This document shows, piece by piece, positions 63,290 to 64,000 of a DNA stretch of 64,000 nucleotides. The stretch lies in contig NZ_CP073748.1 of the NCBI RefSeq assembly GCF_024398035.1, positions 239,501 through 303,500 on the forward strand, given 5' to 3'. How positions within the stretch are numbered: position 1 is the stretch's first letter; every line of letters begins with the position of its first letter. The position numbers and the translations under genes are program-made. The notes under the pieces were generated by a model. The model saw only the letters and a list, made by a program, of their open reading frames with translations, was not told where the DNA came from and made no database searches. Origin of the DNA: Kordiimonas sp. SCSIO 12603 (GTDB lineage: Bacteria > Pseudomonadota > Alphaproteobacteria > Sphingomonadales > Kordiimonadaceae).

Positions 63290-64000
63290 ATGAACGCGGC
63301 CGACAAAATCGCTGGTTTTGCCGCAAGCGCACCTCTTTCGCGCAGCACCTTAAGGCGTGCGCCATCCTCAGGGTTTTTATCAAAATCCTTCAAGAAAATG
63401 GGGCGCTCTATTCGTGAATGGGGTTACGGCAATAGCCTGTACGAACAGCGCCTTAAAGGTCGTCATCCCGTTCAACTCCTTGGCAGTCCTGATGATCCGG
63501 CACCGGGCAATGCTATGCTCGCATCCGCTATTTATGGTGGTGATCTTCTGCATGACGGTGAAAAGCACAAACTGCACGAAGCCTTCTGGCTACATATTGG
63601 AGACAAAGCCAGCAAAGCTTATCATAATTATGCCCACAGCTTTCACTGGCTACAGGATTTAGCGCAATCCGGCGATCAAGCCAAAGCCAGAGATGCCGCT
63701 GAAACCATTCTCGGATGGTGGATTCCGGTGGGCGAGCAGTGGCACAAAGATATCTGGGCCGCAGAAATTCTTGCACGCCGTCTTATCAACTGGCTGGCAC
63801 ACGCTCCCCTCATCATGTCATCTCTTGATCTGATTTACCGATCGAAGGTACTTCATTCCATGGCAAGGCAAACCCGCCATTTGATGCGTACATGCGGAGA
63901 CGTAGAACCGGGCCTTCCAGAAATTTATACAGCCACCGCCTTAACACTTGCAGGGCTTCTCCTTCCAGGTGGAGAGAGCTGGCGTGCAAAAGGTGTGCGT
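63290..64000 (+). CDS. Heparinase II/III-family protein, N-terminal part (truncated by window end)
   Basis: An open frame of 237 codons from ATG 63290 to the last base; the C-terminal heparinase domain lies outside the window. The visible part is an alpha-helical toroid segment (DLLHDGEKHKLHEAFWLHIGDKASKAYHNYAHSFHWLQDL, GWWIPVGEQWHKDIWAAEILARRLINWLAHAPLIMSS, RHLMRTCGDVEPGLPEIYTATALTLAGLLLPGG), the pattern of the heparinase II/III proteins found next to rpe in alphaproteobacteria, usually followed by purH. The RBS is GGGGAAGAGG. The substrate is unknown. Confidence 0.82.
   Translation, partial: MNAADKIAGFAASAPLSRSTLRRAPSSGFLSKSFKKMGRSIREWGYGNSLYEQRLKGRHPVQLLGSPDDPAPGNAMLASAIYGGDLLHDGEKHKLHEAFWLHIGDKASKAYHNYAHSFHWLQDLAQSGDQAKARDAAETILGWWIPVGEQWHKDIWAAEILARRLINWLAHAPLIMSSLDLIYRSKVLHSMARQTRHLMRTCGDVEPGLPEIYTATALTLAGLLLPGGESWRAKGVR

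Noticed and set aside
1-64000. CRISPR arrays, prophage or toxin-antitoxin modules
   Set aside because: No regularly spaced repeats, phage structural genes or recognisable toxin-antitoxin pairs were seen on reading both strands.

Overview
The window is chromosomal DNA from an alphaproteobacterium of moderate GC content. The evidence is the alphaproteobacterial order aroA / cmk-rpsA-ihfB-lapA-pyrF, a TIGR02300-type zinc-ribbon protein beside aroA, an SDHAF4-type (DUF1674) mini-protein, a ROSE-like leader on a small heat-shock gene, and rsmB-rpe followed by a heparinase II/III-type gene. Kordiimonadales is my best guess at the order; this is an inference from gene content and base composition. 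I see no insertion sequence, prophage, integrase or CRISPR array. Layout: (1) 1-3.3 kb holds a serine hydrolase (running off the left edge) divergent from a membrane-anchored LytTR regulator, with two LytTR-type half-sites one 21-bp period apart between them. (2) 3.3-11.5 kb is the housekeeping block: pyrF, lapA, ihfB, rpsA, cmk, a VOC protein, an S41 peptidase, aroA, the TIGR02300 protein and tRNA-Ala(GGC). (3) 11.5-20 kb carries an ABC transporter pair, a CPBP protease, an AraC regulator, a Tat-exported dienelactone hydrolase and a 1083-residue sortilin/BNR-repeat exoprotein. (4) 20.3-23.1 kb is the threonine-to-glycine pair tdh-kbl, convergent with an XRE-cupin regulator. (5) 23.4-29.2 kb is an oxidative sugar-acid pathway of De Ley-Doudoroff type: sugar dehydrogenase, IlvD/Edd dehydratase, dgoK, dgoA, SMP-30 lactonase and a FadR-type regulator, with no transporter. 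(6) 29.4-40 kb is a strikingly AT-rich surface-polysaccharide island: O-antigen ligase/polymerase-like protein, WcaJ-like initiating transferase, GT4, methyltransferase, a multi-pass membrane protein, a TagB/TagF-like glycerophosphotransferase, an asparagine-synthase-type amidotransferase, a TagD-like cytidylyltransferase and a flippase. It suggests a glycerol-phosphate-containing glycan. (7) 40-43.5 kb is a LytS/LytTR-type two-component pair divergent from an outer-membrane beta-barrel gene, again with a 21-bp-period direct repeat in the shared promoter region. (8) 43.5-47.8 kb has a MarR regulator, an orphan ParA with a small RHH-like partner, and two SPOR-like/TPR envelope proteins. (9) 47.8-50.8 kb holds a thermometer-controlled hsp20 coupled to yjbQ, a DUF481 barrel protein and an epimerase. 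(10) 50.9-52.8 kb holds a 575-residue protein I do not recognise and the SDHAF4-type mini-protein. (11) 52.8-64 kb has CPBP, HtpX, a PfkB/adenosine kinase, EI24, a lipoprotein, DUF6460 and DUF938 proteins, an OlsB-like acyltransferase, AmpG, a hotdog thioesterase, rsmB, rpe and the start of a heparinase-like gene. The strongest unexplained signals are the two LytTR-type circuits, whose sensors share one architecture but have different outputs; an AT-rich motif shared between the marR-parA promoter and the leader of the unknown 575-residue gene; and the ParA/RHH/SPOR neighbourhood. Base composition was judged by eye, not computed.
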